Shown: positions 25,680-33,933, counted from the stretch's first letter. The stretch: 55,148 bases of DNA from a candidate division WOR-3 bacterium (GCA_029858255.1 JAOUFJ010000017.1:1-55148), one strand, 5' to 3'. Numbers and translations: made by a program. Notes: generated by a model not told the origin, from the letters alone.

Positions 25680-26194
25680 AGATGATCAGGGGCAAGGTCT
25701 ATAAGTTTGGCGATGACATCAATACCGACGTCATCTATCCCGGGACATACCTGTCGATTACAACCGACCGACAGGAAATGGCAAAGCATTGTTTTGAAAC
25801 GGTGTATCCTGATTTCCTGAAAACAGCCAAACCAGGAGAAATAATCGTTGCCGGCAAGAACTTCGGTTGCGGGTCGTCGCGTGAGCAGGCAGCAACGTGC
25901 CTGAAATTTTTCGGCATAAGTGCCGTTGTTGCTGATTCTTTTGCGCGGATTTTCTTTCGCAATGCCATCAACCTTGGTCTGCCGGTGATTGTCGCACCCG
26001 GGGCGGCGCGCATGGTGGAGCACGGTGATGAAATAGAGGTCGATCTTGAGAAAGGCCTCGTCAGGAATTGTAAGACAGGGAAAACGGTTCAATCGTCGAG
26101 ACTGCCCGATTTTGTCATGGGAATACTCAGTGATGGAGGACTGATCGCACACCTGCAGAAAAAAATCCGTGGAGGTAAGACAAGAGGAGGATGA
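25676..26194 (+). CDS. Aconitase/LeuD-type hydratase small subunit, set 2
   Basis: 172 residues. The fold signature is clear: [17 protein letters not shown] and [19 protein letters not shown]. The specificity loop reads YLSI, unlike YLRT of homoaconitase and YLVY of isopropylmalate isomerase, and unlike YLPL of set 1. The two sets therefore probably differ in substrate. The stop codon abuts the next ATG. Confidence 0.75.
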   Translation: MKMIRGKVYKFGDDINTDVIYPGTYLSITTDRQEMAKHCFETVYPDFLKTAKPGEIIVAGKNFGCGSSREQAATCLKFFGISAVVADSFARIFFRNAINLGLPVIVAPGAARMVEHGDEIEVDLEKGLVRNCKTGKTVQSSRLPDFVMGILSDGGLIAHLQKKIRGGKTRGG

Positions 26195-26881
26195 ATGAGA
26201 CAATTCGTGGTTATTGGCCTGGGCCGTTTCGGCTCAAGCATTGCTCGCGCTTTGAGCGAGAAGAATTTTGAAGTTCTGGCAATAGACAAGGACGAAGCGC
26301 AAGTGAAGGCGATGGAAGGTGTAGTATCGCAGGCAGTTGTTCTTGATGCCACGGATGAAAAATCCCTGCGCGAGTTGGGTGTGCAGGATTTTGATACGGC
26401 AATAGTAAGTATGGGTGATACAGTTGAAGACAGCATCATGATCACATTGACATTGAAGGAACTCGGGGTGAGACAGGTCATTGTCAAGGCAAAAAGCGAC
26501 CTGCACTCAAAGATTCTCAGAAAGGTGGGCGCTGACCGGATAACCATTCCGGAGCGAGAGATGGCCGACCGTCTGGCTCAGAGTCTTGCCAGTCCCAAGA
26601 TCTTCGATTTCATTGAGGTTTCGGAGACTTATGGCATAGTTGAGATGGTTGCGCCGAAAAAATTTGCCAACAAGACTCTTTCCGAGCTCAAGCTGCGTGA
26701 TAAGTACAAGGTGAGTGTTGTCGCGATCAAGAGAAAAATTCCATACTCCAAGCCGGACGGTTCAACCGATTTCAAAGAGGAATTCATTGTCGGCCCTGGT
26801 GGAGCTGATGAAATCATACCTGGCGATGTCTATATCTTGCTCGGGCGTAATGAAGACATAGACAAGATCAGGAAACTATGA
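26195..26881 (+). CDS. KtrA/TrkA-type potassium channel regulatory subunit
   Basis: 228 residues with GAGGAGG before the ATG. RCK_N Rossmann domain: FVVIGLGRFGSSIARAL with acidic AIDKDEAQ, then RCK_C from about 140 (SETYGIVEMVAPKKF). It gates a KtrB/TrkH membrane channel in response to nucleotides. No channel gene is adjacent, so the partner must be elsewhere. It overlaps the next gene by ATGA. Confidence 0.85.
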   Translation: MRQFVVIGLGRFGSSIARALSEKNFEVLAIDKDEAQVKAMEGVVSQAVVLDATDEKSLRELGVQDFDTAIVSMGDTVEDSIMITLTLKELGVRQVIVKAKSDLHSKILRKVGADRITIPEREMADRLAQSLASPKIFDFIEVSETYGIVEMVAPKKFANKTLSELKLRDKYKVSVVAIKRKIPYSKPDGSTDFKEEFIVGPGGADEIIPGDVYILLGRNEDIDKIRKL

Positions 26882-27135
26882 ACGACGACTACAGTGATCT
26901 GATCGAGCTGGGGGGATTCTACATCTTGAGCCAACGTTATGACGAAGCGATAAAGGTTCTGCGCAAGGCCGAGAAGATTCAGAAGACCGATCCCAAACTC
27001 TACTATAACCTGGGTATTGCATATGAGGCACTGAATGAAATAAGTGATGCACGTGATGCATTCAGACTAGTTCTCAAGCTGTCGCCCGATAACAAATCCG
27101 CGCAGGAACATCTTGATAAATTGATCGAAGAATGA
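26878..27135 (+). CDS. Small TPR protein
   Basis: 85 residues with about two tetratricopeptide repeats (YDEAIKVLRKAEKI, LYYNLGIAYEALNEISDARDAF). Probably a cytoplasmic protein-interaction module. ATGA overlaps on both sides couple it to ktrA and the DUF366-like gene. It resembles the small TPR protein at 40590-40877. Confidence 0.7.
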   Translation: MNDDYSDLIELGGFYILSQRYDEAIKVLRKAEKIQKTDPKLYYNLGIAYEALNEISDARDAFRLVLKLSPDNKSAQEHLDKLIEE

Positions 27136-27689
27136 AGCATCATGTCGTGAAGGAAAGAATCACCTACACGGGTGAGCAGCTCAGGAGCAATTTTGCCTAT
27201 TCAGTCTTTGGTGTCATCGGTGACTCAATAGTTGCTTTCTGCGGTCCCTGCGATGTAAAGAGGACTGCCATGGTCGATATTGAAGACCTCAAGGCCGGCA
27301 ACAGGATATACTCGGATAATATGCTCCACTTCATTGTTGAACATCACGATACAGATCTTGAGAAGAGTGTGCTCAGGCAGTTAATGCTTGTAAATATCGT
27401 CAAGGATTCCTTGAACCGACAACTCGGTGACCTGGCCGTAAGACGAGTTCATACCGATCTATACGATGATGACTCAAAACTATCTGTGTCGGTTACCACG
27501 GTGACACCTCTTTCTACCCTCATACACATGGGTATCAATATATCTTCACAGAACACCCCGGTGAAAACAAAGGGCCTGGCCGATTATGAAGTTGACCCTC
27601 TGACCTTTGCCGGTGCAGTCATGCAAGAGTACGTTGAGGAAGTAGATAGGATATACAAGTCACGGTGCAAGGTTAAGTGGGTGGAGTGA
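27132..27689 (+). CDS. DUF366-like conserved protein
   Basis: 185 residues. The text, including YTGEQLRSNFAY, CGPCDVKRTAMVDIED, HFIVEHHDTDLEK and an RLHTDLYDD-like RRVHTDLYDD, matches my memory of the DUF366 family, which has no established function. It is followed 51 nt later by queE, so a role near queuosine or other deazapurine metabolism is worth testing. The conserved Cys, His and Asp residues could form a metal site. Confidence 0.55.
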   Translation: MKHHVVKERITYTGEQLRSNFAYSVFGVIGDSIVAFCGPCDVKRTAMVDIEDLKAGNRIYSDNMLHFIVEHHDTDLEKSVLRQLMLVNIVKDSLNRQLGDLAVRRVHTDLYDDDSKLSVSVTTVTPLSTLIHMGINISSQNTPVKTKGLADYEVDPLTFAGAVMQEYVEEVDRIYKSRCKVKWVE

Positions 27690-27708
27690 GAGTAGTCATC
27701 CAATGATC

Positions 27709-27736
27709 TTGTCGAACAATAGCAGATAGTTATTTT
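27709..27736 (+). promoter_or_regulatory. Candidate leaderless promoter of queE
   Basis: TTGTCG (27709-27714), 16-nt spacer, TATTTT (27731-27736), then 4 nt to ATG 27741. The boxes are weaker than at the other sites, but spacing and position follow the same rule and queE has no ribosome site. Confidence 0.45.
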
Positions 27737-27740
27737 CCCA

Positions 27741-28424
27741 ATGAAGGGTTTTGTCAGAGAAATTTTCTCATCGCTGCAGGGCGAGGGTGTGCAGGTAGGG
27801 CAGAGGATGACATTCGTGAGGTTATACGGATGCAATCTTTCATGCGCTTACTGTGACACCCGCGAAGCAAGGGCTAAGAACGGAGAATTATTGTACAAGG
27901 GTACTGTTTTCGAAAATCCTGTGACCCCTGATTTTGTTGTCGATAAGATCGAAGACAGATTCGTGGCGATCACGGGTGGCGAACCGTTGCTGCAGAGGGA
28001 GTTCCTGCGCGAAATCTGTATTCATCTTAGCGAGTTAAAGAAGTCATTGTACCTGGAAACCAACGGATCGCTGCCTGAGAATCTTGAGGGATTAGTCGAT
28101 TATTTTGACTCCGTTGCTCTCGATTTCAAGATACCCAGCGCCACTGGACAATCTGCATTATGGGCGGAGCATGAACGTTCCTTGGTATCTGCCGCGAACA
28201 AGAGTGTTTTTGTGAAAATCGTGATAACGAACGATATCCAGATGCATGAAATCATGACGGTTTGTGAGATCGTTGCTCGCGTGCGGAAGACTATACCACT
28301 CGTCATTCAACCTGTCTTTGGCGATCGCATAGATGGTCTGCTCGATATACAGAAAACAGCCTTACAGGTGCTCGATGACGTCAGGATAATCCCGCAGATC
28401 CACAAATATCTTGGACTAAAGTAA
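27741..28424 (+). CDS. queE: 7-carboxy-7-deazaguanine synthase QueE (radical SAM)
   Basis: 227 residues. It starts REIFSSLQGEGVQVGQRMTF, the QueE hallmark, and carries the cluster motif C-x3-C-x2-C in YGCNLSCAYCD, then ITGGEPLLQ and ETNGSLP. It converts 6-carboxytetrahydropterin to 7-carboxy-7-deazaguanine on the way to queuosine. QueC, QueD and QueF are not in the window. It converges on the next gene with 20 nt between stops. Confidence 0.88.
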   Translation: MKGFVREIFSSLQGEGVQVGQRMTFVRLYGCNLSCAYCDTREARAKNGELLYKGTVFENPVTPDFVVDKIEDRFVAITGGEPLLQREFLREICIHLSELKKSLYLETNGSLPENLEGLVDYFDSVALDFKIPSATGQSALWAEHERSLVSAANKSVFVKIVITNDIQMHEIMTVCEIVARVRKTIPLVIQPVFGDRIDGLLDIQKTALQVLDDVRIIPQIHKYLGLK

Positions 28425-28444
28425 TGTTGAAATGCCTGTTGATG

Positions 28445-29749
28445 TTATGGCGGGTATCCAACCTTTTCGAGAAAATTGCTGCGGTACGAAAGATTCGGGA
28501 TCAGATAAAAGAATATCGTGTTATAAAAACCGAGCCGCGGTGACACAATAATGTTGCGTAGCATTATTGAATCCCACGAGTAAAAGCGATCCCGCAGCCA
28601 CTCCATTGTTGAATAGAGCGCTTGAGGTGCCATCCCGGGAGTATTCACTACCGGCATCCATTGATCATAGAGCGAGTAGTCTTGCACGATCTGACCTTTT
28701 GCCAGGTATTCTTTATATGTCTTTGTGTCGGGTAACGGGGTCTGTACAGCGAGTTCGATTATGTCGACTCTTAGTCTTGTAAGGAATTTCAATAGACGCT
28801 GGTAGAACTGGCTGTCTTCTCCCTCGTACCCTAATCTGATCTTGCATCCTGCTGTTATACGGCAGTTATGGATCATTCCTATTTGATACTCTTTTTCTTT
28901 TAGATATGATTCATTATCAATGTTGTCGATCAGATCACGCCCCAGCCAGTCTTCTTTCAGATAGATAATGCGCACGCCGTCGTCACGCAATTGATGAAAT
29001 AACTCCGGCCTTTTGAAAATATCGCTCGTGGTTTGAAATATCCACATTTTTTTGTAGCGCCAGCATTTTTCCAGAAGCCTCATACTATAGCTGATATCAT
29101 AGAGGAAATCATCATCCAGAACAAATACTGCTTTGCGTTTCGTTTGGGCAATTGCCTCGGTTGCCCTGTTGATATTCCATCGGTCTGCACTTTTGTAAAG
29201 AACATTCTCGTAACAGTAGTCTTTGTGTGCCTCCACGCAGTGACAGCCGAAAGATGTTCTTATCTGTGAGAAGAAGGGATTAAAACCGAATTTCATTTCA
29301 AATCCCCTGTCGACGTCAAAGTGCCGGATCTTGTCCGACGTGTAGATGTCCTTGAGGTTTTTCTTTCTGAAATCGGTGATTATATTATTCCATACGGCAC
29401 AGATATCACCGATAACGGTCGATGTGCAATATCCCATGGTTCCGGATGGAAAGAGAGTTGGATATGAACCGTAGCACACTGTAGGTGTTTCACTGCCCCA
29501 TTTGGAGACGGTCAGGTTTTCCACGTGACGACCGAGATTCAGCGGTACGTGGATTACAACGATATCAGGCGATATGTCAGGCAGGGTCTCAATATGCTCG
29601 TCTACATATATGAAATCATGGCTCCTGGCAAGATGTGCAAGGCGCATTGCGTCATAATTTGGTCTTCTGAAGAAGGGACTTCCTCTTAGTGCCTCAAAAG
29701 GCGTGTAGCGACGTTGACTCGGTGCGGGATTATAGAAGAGAATCTTCAT
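28445..29749 (-). CDS. B12-binding/radical-SAM-like protein with non-canonical cysteine motif
   Basis: 434 residues. It reads like the cobalamin-binding radical SAM family: a Rossmann-like N-terminus (MKILFYNPAPSQRR, VIHVPLNLGRHV), then FVLDDDFLYD and a TIM-barrel-like region ending in PLPDTKTYKEYLAKG. The SAM-cluster position, normally C-x3-C-x2-C after a TSRGC-like start, reads TSFGCHCVEAHKDYC, i.e. C169-x-C171-x7-C179. It may bind a cluster in an unusual way or be a degenerate, non-SAM member. It is the last gene after rseP (25-nt gap). No substrate is indicated. Confidence 0.6.
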   Translation of the reverse strand: MKILFYNPAPSQRRYTPFEALRGSPFFRRPNYDAMRLAHLARSHDFIYVDEHIETLPDISPDIVVIHVPLNLGRHVENLTVSKWGSETPTVCYGSYPTLFPSGTMGYCTSTVIGDICAVWNNIITDFRKKNLKDIYTSDKIRHFDVDRGFEMKFGFNPFFSQIRTSFGCHCVEAHKDYCYENVLYKSADRWNINRATEAIAQTKRKAVFVLDDDFLYDISYSMRLLEKCWRYKKMWIFQTTSDIFKRPELFHQLRDDGVRIIYLKEDWLGRDLIDNIDNESYLKEKEYQIGMIHNCRITAGCKIRLGYEGEDSQFYQRLLKFLTRLRVDIIELAVQTPLPDTKTYKEYLAKGQIVQDYSLYDQWMPVVNTPGMAPQALYSTMEWLRDRFYSWDSIMLRNIIVSPRLGFYNTIFFYLIPNLSYRSNFLEKVGYPP

Positions 29750-29774
29750 AAATCTACCGATTTGATGATGTAAA

Positions 29775-31094
29775 TCACCTGGTTATGTCGTTGAATGTGA
29801 CGAAAATGATAAGGAGCAGGATGATTGCGTAACCTACCTGCTGGATAATCAGGCGCGTCCGGTGGGAGAATCTCCTGTTTCTTAGTGCCTCGATAATGGA
29901 TATCATAACATGCCCACCATCGAGCGCAGGAATCGGAAAGAGGTTTATCAACCCCAGATTGATCGATATGATCGCTAATAGTCCCAGTAAATTCTCAAAA
30001 CCCCAGCGCGCCGACTCACCACTCAACTGCGCGATCGCGATAGGTCCACCTATGGAACGCCGAGAAATGCGTCCGATGATCAGTTGATATAGTGTCTTGA
30101 GGGTCAACCACAGAACCTCAATGCTTCTCTGCACTGAGAGCGACACAACGTCTATTAAGGGTACGTGCTTGCGCTCTAACGGCATTATCGCACCTATCTG
30201 TCCTATCGTGTCGGCGCTAATGGGATCGTAAAATGGTACCGGTGTGATCTGTGCATCTTTGATAACACCATCTTCTTCCCAGACAAAGTACAGCGGAACA
30301 TTCTTCGAAGGCCGAACTATTTCTATCATTTGATTCCACGAGCTTATGTCTTGGTTATCGATCTGAATGATGCGAACGCCTTCCTTCATGCCTGCCTTTT
30401 GGGCCGGACCGTCAAGTTTGAGAGACCCCAGCAGAGGTGGAACGAGCGGCGTGATGCCCAATGAGTCTAATCTTATTACTATATTCTTCTCCAAATACGT
30501 TCCGTCGCGCATCAGACCGATTGACACATCTTCACCTTCAAGCTCAATAAGTATTTCTGATGCTTCATCCCAATCACGAACGCGCATACCGGATACAGCG
30601 ACTATGGAATCGTTCGTCAGCAGACCAGCGTTCTCGGCAACAGTGCCGGGTTCAACTACGACTTTCATATAGGGATTTATCAACATGCCGTATATACCGA
30701 TTATTGCCGCGAATACGAAGAATGATGAAAAAATATTGAAGAGCGGTCCGCTCAGCACTATGAGCACACGTTGATATATTGGTGCATCATAAAAACCCGC
30801 AACCTTATCCTTAACTTCAGTGTGTGTTTTTTCTGTGTGTTCAGTGTCTTTCAGTGTCTTCTGGGAAATTTCACCCTCATCTTCACCGGCGATCTTCACA
30901 TAACCACCCAAAGGGAAATAGGCGATACGAAAATCGGTTTCGCCGATTTTCTTGCGGATAAGTGGAGGACCGTAGCCGATAGAGAATTTCTCAACGGGTA
31001 TCTTGAAGAATTTAGCCATCAAGAAGTGTCCGAATTCATGTATTGTTATTGAAAATGCCAGGATGAAGAGAAAGGCGAGCAGCGTAACTAGCAT
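29775..31094 (-). CDS. rseP: Site-2 protease RseP
   Basis: 439 residues from ATG 31094, which overlaps the dxr stop by 7 nt; a longer start at 31124 lies inside dxr. Zinc-protease motif HEFGH in the first helix, two PDZ domains (about 150-300) and NLFPIPALDGGH near the C-terminus. It cleaves anti-sigma factors and spent signal peptides in the inner membrane. Between GEDEGE and FYDAP it carries a Lys/Thr/Glu/His-rich segment (about 79-97) encoded by a CAGTGT-type DNA repeat also found between genes at 48638-48680. Confidence 0.88.
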   Translation of the reverse strand: MLVTLLAFLFILAFSITIHEFGHFLMAKFFKIPVEKFSIGYGPPLIRKKIGETDFRIAYFPLGGYVKIAGEDEGEISQKTLKDTEHTEKTHTEVKDKVAGFYDAPIYQRVLIVLSGPLFNIFSSFFVFAAIIGIYGMLINPYMKVVVEPGTVAENAGLLTNDSIVAVSGMRVRDWDEASEILIELEGEDVSIGLMRDGTYLEKNIVIRLDSLGITPLVPPLLGSLKLDGPAQKAGMKEGVRIIQIDNQDISSWNQMIEIVRPSKNVPLYFVWEEDGVIKDAQITPVPFYDPISADTIGQIGAIMPLERKHVPLIDVVSLSVQRSIEVLWLTLKTLYQLIIGRISRRSIGGPIAIAQLSGESARWGFENLLGLLAIISINLGLINLFPIPALDGGHVMISIIEALRNRRFSHRTRLIIQQVGYAIILLLIIFVTFNDITR

Positions 31095-32215
31095 GCTATG
31101 CTTTTGACCCTCTCTTTCGCCCACGCTGTAGCCTGCAAGTAATGCTCGAGGTTACCTTGACGGGGTTGATGCTGTTCAACAACTTCCGCAATAATCGACG
31201 GTATTTGGTTGAATTTGATTTTATCATCAAGGAACAGTTTAACTGCCTCTTCATTGGCTGAATTGAGTACAGCTGGCATGGTCTTGCCTACTTCGAGCGC
31301 CTGATATGCTAACCGCAGACAAGGGAATTTTTTGAAATCTGGCGAAGTAAAGGTGAGTGACCTATTTTGCGTGATATCGAGATAAGTTGTCGGGGACGGC
31401 AATCGGTCCGGCGCAGTGAGCGCGTATTGTATAGGCAAACGCATGTCTGGAGTTGATAGTTGGGCCAGTAACGTCCCGTCTTTGAATTGAACGAGCGAAT
31501 GGCATAGTGCTTCGGGATGTATCACGACCTTTATCATGTGCGCAGGGAAATTGAATAGATGGTAAGCTTCGATAACCTCAAGTCCCTTGTTCATCATTGT
31601 TGCGGAATCAACCGTGATTTTTCTGCCCATTTTCCAAACCGGATGATTCAGCACGTCCTTTTTGGTCACATTACGCAACGATCTCTTGAGGAACGGACCA
31701 CCCGATGCGGTGAGGATAATACTCATGACATCCGCTTTTTTCCTACCTTCGAGGCACTGGTAGATTGCCGAGTGTTCGCTGTCGATGGGGATGATCTTTA
31801 CACGCGCTTTCCTTGCTTTCTGCATGACAAGATTTCCATAATTCACGAGTATTTCCTTTGTTGCCAGGCACAACTCCATTTTCTTTTCGATCGCACGCAT
31901 GATGCCTCTGATACCGATAGAACTTGCTAGTGCACAGATAATCTTGTCTGCATCGAGGGTGTCGATCATTTCTGCAATACCGTTTTCGCCAACAAGCAGT
32001 TTGACACGGCCGAGTTTCTTCCTGAGGTGTTTCTGTTGCTTATCTTTTATGAGTGTGATGATTTGCGGTTTTAGTAGCGATGCCTGCTCAGATAGTAACC
32101 GGTAATTGCCGTATGCAGCAAGTCCGACAACTTTGTATTTCCCGAGGTTATTTATTACCCGTACTGTGTTCCGACCGATCGACCCTGTTGAACCAAGGAT
32201 TATTACTTTCTTCAC
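31088..32215 (-). CDS. dxr: 1-deoxy-D-xylulose 5-phosphate reductoisomerase
   Basis: 375 residues from GTG 32215, overlapping the ispD stop as GTGA. NADPH-binding ILGSTGSIGRNT, metal/substrate block PIDSEHSAIYQCL, SASGG-like TASGGPF, and HPVWKMGRKITVDSATMMNKGLE split over 190-220. It makes 2-C-methylerythritol 4-phosphate in the MEP isoprenoid pathway. The ispD-dxr-rseP order is a familiar bacterial arrangement. Confidence 0.92.
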   Translation of the reverse strand: MKKVIILGSTGSIGRNTVRVINNLGKYKVVGLAAYGNYRLLSEQASLLKPQIITLIKDKQQKHLRKKLGRVKLLVGENGIAEMIDTLDADKIICALASSIGIRGIMRAIEKKMELCLATKEILVNYGNLVMQKARKARVKIIPIDSEHSAIYQCLEGRKKADVMSIILTASGGPFLKRSLRNVTKKDVLNHPVWKMGRKITVDSATMMNKGLEVIEAYHLFNFPAHMIKVVIHPEALCHSLVQFKDGTLLAQLSTPDMRLPIQYALTAPDRLPSPTTYLDITQNRSLTFTSPDFKKFPCLRLAYQALEVGKTMPAVLNSANEEAVKLFLDDKIKFNQIPSIIAEVVEQHQPRQGNLEHYLQATAWAKERVKSIAC

Positions 32216-32877
32216 GGTAGGCTTCTCTCAACTATTCCCAGGTCTTTGCGGTCCGTGACCTTGATGTTGCCTGGGTGGCCCTGGCATACGTAGACCGATT
32301 TGCCCAGTGATTCGAGGATTGCCGATTCATCAGTATATTCGATGCGGAAATCGGCTTGTTTCATGGCTTTTCTAATGGTCTGCAAGTCGTAGAATTGTGG
32401 CGTTTGCACAAGAAAAAGGTCTTCACGTGGGATCGTGTCCTGAACGCGACGTTTGACAACTCTCTTGACCGTATCGCTCACTCTGACTGCAAGAATGACC
32501 GCTTTGTGTTTGCGGCACATCGCAATGCCCTTTGTTATCATTGATTGTGTGACTAGCGGTCTGACCGCGTCGTGGATGATGACGATGCCCGATTTGCTTC
32601 TCAGGGTACGTAACCCGTTGACAACGGAATCTTGCCTCCGCTTGCCGCCGGCCACGACGCTGCTTATCTTGTTCAGGCCGGCATCCCTGATTGTTCTCTT
32701 CGTGCTTCTTATCTTCGCTTTTGGCACAACGATGGTGATTGTGTCGACTTTGTCATGCTTCTGAAAAACAGACGCCGCGTAGAAGAAGAGGGGACGGCCG
32801 CGGACAAGGAAGAACTGTTTCTTGTCACCGAATCTTCTTCCGGCACCGGCAGCTACTATTATGGCATGAATTCCCAT
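32212..32877 (-). CDS. ispD: 2-C-methyl-D-erythritol 4-phosphate cytidylyltransferase
   Basis: 221 residues from ATG 32877 (MGIHAIIVAAGAGRRFG). A longer frame to 32922 would begin upstream of the promoter and is rejected. It shows the CTP loop AAGAGRRFGDKKQF, HDAVRPLV and the C-terminal TDRKDL. It couples CTP to methylerythritol phosphate in the MEP pathway. First gene of the operon with dxr and rseP. Confidence 0.9.
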   Translation of the reverse strand: MGIHAIIVAAGAGRRFGDKKQFFLVRGRPLFFYAASVFQKHDKVDTITIVVPKAKIRSTKRTIRDAGLNKISSVVAGGKRRQDSVVNGLRTLRSKSGIVIIHDAVRPLVTQSMITKGIAMCRKHKAVILAVRVSDTVKRVVKRRVQDTIPREDLFLVQTPQFYDLQTIRKAMKQADFRIEYTDESAILESLGKSVYVCQGHPGNIKVTDRKDLGIVERSLP

Positions 32878-32882
32878 GCCAA

Positions 32883-32910
32883 ATGATAGCCATATATTGG
32901 CAAAAGTCAA
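32883..32910 (-). promoter_or_regulatory. Leaderless promoter of the ispD operon
   Basis: Minus strand: TTGACT (32910-32905), 16-nt spacer, TATCAT (32888-32883), then 5 nt to ATG 32877. Confidence 0.65.
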
Positions 32911-32999
32911 CAGGTGTGGCATGAAAAGTGTTGAAAAACCTGCAAATTAACACATTCATTCACGATTGCATTGCCCTCTGCTTGGGTATTTTTTGGCTA

Positions 33000-33027
33000 T
33001 TGACATACTATCAAATATGAATATAGT
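33000..33027 (+). promoter_or_regulatory. Promoter of the lipoprotein/LysM operon
   Basis: TTGACA (33000-33005), 16-nt spacer, TATAGT (33022-33027). The expected transcript start is near 33034, about 28 nt before the ATG at 33062, which has a strong GGGAGGAGG site. This is one of two promoters here that yield a true leader. Confidence 0.65.
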
Positions 33028-33061
33028 TTGATATATGACAAGAATGCAGGGAGGAGGTATT

Positions 33062-33319
33062 ATGAAAAAGACACTTGCGTTATTGTTCCTGGCCGTCTTG
33101 ATTATCGGTTGCGGTCCTAAGATGGCGAAGCAGGAAACGCTCGATGCTTTGGCTGAAGCCCGAGCTGCCCTCGAATCTGCACAATCGAAACTGGCTGGTC
33201 TACAGGCTGAAAAAGACGAACTGATGGCAAGGCGTACAGAACTCGAAGCGGACATAGCGGGACTGCAGGCTGAAATCGACGAATTGCAGGCGAAGATCGA
33301 TGCCCGTTGCGCGAAGTGA
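33062..33319 (+). CDS. Small coiled-coil lipoprotein (Lpp-like)
   Basis: 85 residues from ATG 33062, chosen because GGGAGGAGG lies just upstream and the signal peptide begins there; an upstream ATG at 33035 is rejected. Lipoprotein signal MKKTLALLFLAVLIIGC with Cys17 as the lipid site. The mature 69 residues are one heptad coiled coil (Leu47, 54, 61, 68, 75 and Ile65, 72, 79) ending ...RCAK. A short lipidated coiled coil with a C-terminal Lys recalls Braun's lipoprotein, but homology is not shown. The next gene, 10 nt on, is a secreted LysM protein. Confidence 0.7.
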   Translation: MKKTLALLFLAVLIIGCGPKMAKQETLDALAEARAALESAQSKLAGLQAEKDELMARRTELEADIAGLQAEIDELQAKIDARCAK

Positions 33320-33329
33320 GGAGGACAAA

Positions 33330-33926
33330 ATGAAAAAGATACTATCAATCGCACTTGTTCTATGCTTCGTGGTTCCTGTTATGGCTTTTGCCCAAGACAA
33401 AATGACTGAAGAGGAAGCACAGGCTGAGCTCTCAAGCGTCATGGCCGAACTCGACCAGGTGAATGCAGATATCGCCGCACTGGAGCCTGAGGTTGCTGAA
33501 TTGAGGACGTCTGTCTCCAAAATGGAGATGATGTACTCAGGTTTGAGTGAGCAGGTGGCAGAGTTGCGGGAAACATGGAAACGCTGCCAGTGGGGCAGGT
33601 ATACCGTGATAGAGGGAGATTGGCTCTCGAAGATCGCAAGTATGAGCAAAGTGTATCGCGATGGTTCAAAATGGCCTTGGATACATGAAGCGAACACAGA
33701 CAAGATCACTGATCCCAATCTTATATACCCGGGCTGGGTACTACTCATCCCAACCCTGGATCAATATACCGTTGGATCCGGGGATTGCCTGTGGCTGATT
33801 GCATCATATCTGTCGATATACTCTGATGCAAAAAGATGGCCCGAAATCTACGAGGCAAACAAAGATAAGATCAAAGATCCTGATTTCATTTATCCGAATC
33901 AGGAATTTGTGATACCTCATGATTAA
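33330..33926 (+). CDS. Secreted coiled-coil protein with two LysM domains
   Basis: 198 residues from ATG 33330, with GAGGAGG upstream. Signal peptide about 1-21 (MKKILSIALVLCFVVPVMAFA), acidic coiled coil about 25-75, then two LysM-like repeats: YTVIEGDWLSKIAS...IYPGWVLLIP and YTVGSGDCLWLIAS...IYPNQEFVIP. Between the LysM ends each has a WPxIxEANxDKIxDPxxIYP block. LysM binds peptidoglycan, so it probably anchors to the wall in the periplasm. Partner of the preceding lipoprotein. Confidence 0.8.
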   Translation: MKKILSIALVLCFVVPVMAFAQDKMTEEEAQAELSSVMAELDQVNADIAALEPEVAELRTSVSKMEMMYSGLSEQVAELRETWKRCQWGRYTVIEGDWLSKIASMSKVYRDGSKWPWIHEANTDKITDPNLIYPGWVLLIPTLDQYTVGSGDCLWLIASYLSIYSDAKRWPEIYEANKDKIKDPDFIYPNQEFVIPHD

Positions 33927-33933
33927 TATACAA

